A stretch of DNA of 64,000 nucleotides from Paenibacillus sp. NEAU-GSW1 (GTDB taxonomy: Bacteria > Bacillota > Bacilli > Paenibacillales > Paenibacillaceae). The notes below the pieces were generated by a model. The model was given only the letters and a program-made list of their open reading frames with translations, ran no database searches and was not told where the DNA came from. The translations under genes and the position numbers were made by a program. The stretch lies in assembly GCF_009737085.1 (NCBI RefSeq), contig NZ_WOVL01000004.1:62001-126000 (forward strand), in the 5' to 3' direction. Below are positions 62,420-64,000 of this stretch, one piece after another (within the stretch, counting starts at the first letter, position 1; each line of letters starts with the position of its first letter).

Positions 62420-63784
62420 TTATGCCCAAGTCGGCTGCACTTTCAGTACGGCCACTTCTTTCTCGCGCTTAAAGCTGCTAACGGTCTCCTGTTCGGAAAT
62501 GTTCGCAGCAACTGCAACCGGAGCCTCTGCTTCTACCCGATGCACGATAGCGCCAAGCGAGGACAGCTTGCCGGTAATATTAACGTAACCGCGATCAATA
62601 TGATGAATGCCCGTAATTTCCGTCTCGCCGTCTGCGCGAAGCGCCGCGCAAATAAGAGCAGCTCCCGCACGCAAATCTGTGGCGCATACTTTAGCGCCCG
62701 TCAGCGGAAAACCTCCGCTAACAAAAGCCGAGCGTCCCTCCACCTTGATTTGCGCGTTCATCTTCTGGAACTGTTCCACATGCATGAAACGGTTCTCAAA
62801 AACGGTTTCAGTTACAACTGCCGTTCCTTCCGCCATAAGCAGAAGCGCCATCATTTGCGATTGCATATCAGTCGGAAATCCCGGATGCGGAAGCGTCTTG
62901 ACGTCGACCGACTTCAGCTCGCGGCCCGCACGCACGCGAATGCCGTTATCCGATTCCAGAACCTCTACGCCCATTTCCTGAAGCTTGGAAATAACCGGCG
63001 TCAAATGATCGGAAATTGCGCCTTCCACGAATACGTCGCCGCCCGTAATGGCTGCCGCGATCATGAACGTTCCCGCTTCGACGCGGTCAGGAATGACATG
63101 GTGCTTCACGCCGCGCATTTGATCGACGCCCTCGATCCGAATCATGCCGGTGCCGGCGCCGCGCACTTTCGCGCCCATTGCGTTCAAGTAGTTGGCAAGA
63201 TCGACGATTTCCGGCTCCTTCGCCGCATTCTCGATCGTTGTTGTACCTTCCGCGAGCGCGGCTGCCATCATAATGTTCTCCGTCGCTCCGACACTTGCGA
63301 CGTCGAGATAAATTTTAGCGCCTTTCAGGCGGCTTTTCACACTCGCTTCAATGAAGCCTTGACCGATCGTAATTTCCGCGCCCATTGCTTCAAAGCCTTT
63401 CAAATGCTGGTCGATCGGCCTTGTTCCAATCGCGCAACCGCCAGGAAGCGAAATCCGCACCTTGCCGACGCGCGCAAGCAACGGCCCCATGACAAGGAAT
63501 GACGCTCTCATTTTGCGAATGAGCTCGTATGGCGCTTCGAACGAAGCAATAGATGCCGCAGATATGCGCATCGTTTCATTATTGTAGGACATTTTAGCGC
63601 CAAGAGACCCTAACACCTGTTGTATAGTCATCACATCATCGAGGAGGGGGACGTCACAGATGACGCTGTCTCCTTCCGCCGCAAGTAAAGAGGCTGCCAA
63701 TATGGGAAGCACTGCGTTTTTTGCACCGCTGACACGGACCGTTCCCGACAAGCGCTGGCCTCCGCGGACGATAATTTTGGTCAT
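62420..63784 (-). CDS. murA: UDP-N-acetylglucosamine 1-carboxyvinyltransferase MurA
   Basis: A 454-residue enzyme that transfers enolpyruvate from phosphoenolpyruvate to UDP-GlcNAc, the first committed step of peptidoglycan synthesis and target of fosfomycin. Catalytic Cys is C117 ([10 protein letters not shown]); K22 and N23 ([12 protein letters not shown]) bind substrates. The two inverted alpha/beta domains are complete, but the protein is about 25 residues longer than usual at the C terminus. The ATG follows GGAGGGAACTATAAG. Position near spoIID matches murAA in B. subtilis. Confidence 0.97.
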   Translation of the reverse strand: MTKIIVRGGQRLSGTVRVSGAKNAVLPILAASLLAAEGDSVICDVPLLDDVMTIQQVLGSLGAKMSYNNETMRISAASIASFEAPYELIRKMRASFLVMGPLLARVGKVRISLPGGCAIGTRPIDQHLKGFEAMGAEITIGQGFIEASVKSRLKGAKIYLDVASVGATENIMMAAALAEGTTTIENAAKEPEIVDLANYLNAMGAKVRGAGTGMIRIEGVDQMRGVKHHVIPDRVEAGTFMIAAAITGGDVFVEGAISDHLTPVISKLQEMGVEVLESDNGIRVRAGRELKSVDVKTLPHPGFPTDMQSQMMALLLMAEGTAVVTETVFENRFMHVEQFQKMNAQIKVEGRSAFVSGGFPLTGAKVCATDLRAGAALICAALRADGETEITGIHHIDRGYVNITGKLSSLGAIVHRVEAEAPVAVAANISEQETVSSFKREKEVAVLKVQPTWA

Positions 63785-63841
63785 CTTATAGTTCCCTCCG
63801 CGAACTGATTTTCGTTACGTAAGTTATTTCATCTAACCTTC

Positions 63842-63871
63842 ATCTTAGCATTAATTTACACAAATCGACAA
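63842..63871 (-). promoter_or_regulatory. Possible SigA promoter of murA
   Basis: On the minus strand TTGTCG (63871-63866), 18 bases, TAAGAT (63847-63842), about 60 bases before murA. Confidence 0.4.
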
Positions 63872-64000
63872 GCGATAAATTTGTTCCAATTATTGTCCAA
63901 AAACCGCATCGAATCGCGTCATTTCAAACGCCCTAATTCTGTCGAACTGCGTCTAAAGACGGCGTTTTCAATGAATGGAATTCGGCTTTTATGCCTAATT
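63872..64000. other. Right window edge, non-coding
   Basis: No gene or structure seen; the neighbouring gene lies beyond the window. Confidence 0.5.

Noticed and set aside
62381..63502. 373-residue frame antisense to murA
   Set aside because: Shadow of murA.

Overview
The window is chromosomal DNA from a motile, spore-forming, S-layer-bearing Firmicute, most probably Paenibacillus or a close relative. The evidence is a flagellar late-gene block, sporulation genes (spoIID, spoIIQ, spoIIID, an alpha/beta SASP), competence genes, DegS/DegU, and several SLH-domain surface proteins beside the genes that make pyruvylated secondary cell wall polymer (SCWP). Gene order follows the Bacillus subtilis degS-degU-comF-yvyF-flgM...hag-fliD and murA-spoIID-spoIIQ-spoIIID-mbl-flhO-flhP neighbourhoods, with comFB and yviE missing. 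Nearly everything is on the minus strand; only the nuclease-like gene at 12919 and the Ig-repeat protein at 49533 are on plus.

Layout. 1-8939: flagellar genes (unknown left-edge gene, fliT, fliS, fliD, flaG, hag, csrA, fliW, flgL, flgK, flgN, flgM, yvyF). The hag and flgM promoters match the SigD consensus closely, and the hag leader carries a near-ideal CsrA hairpin, so a CsrA-FliW-flagellin homeostatic loop is very likely. 9079-12663: comFC, comFA and a small membrane-anchored GT2-like protein. 12919-13590: DUF559/Vsr-like nuclease with a winged-helix tail. 14239-16142: degU, degS. 16230-40391: extracellular and surface proteins (phosphodiester glycosidase, 1458-aa SLH adhesin-like protein, M4 protease with FN3 repeats, unknown 836-aa protein, main S-layer candidate, 1385-aa SLH protein), interrupted by metK and a SASP. 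41145-48199: SCWP operon (tagO, tagA, csaB, DUF5693 membrane protein, pgcA), which builds the anchor that SLH domains bind. 48241-52711: fabZ, CDP-alcohol phosphatidyltransferase, a BIG2-repeat secreted protein and an EamA transporter. 52980-63784: epuA-like, flhP, flhO, mbl, spoIIID, spoIIQ, spoIID, a MacAB-type efflux set and murA.

The most unusual signals are non-coding. A 22-nt imperfect palindrome of the form TAACGG-N9-CC-N-TTA occurs 13 times at three intergenic loci (13588, 19089, 52778), spaced 52 and 73 nt apart (51 at the third locus), close to 5 and 7 helical turns. Others are a 51-bp tandem array at 40689-41083 open in both directions; a terminator arm that contains the flgM SigD -10 box; two in-frame start sites with separate Shine-Dalgarno sequences on the S-layer gene; a metK leader with a terminator hairpin but no room for a SAM riboswitch; and a 14-bp motif shared by the terminator-bearing leaders of comFA and the nuclease gene.
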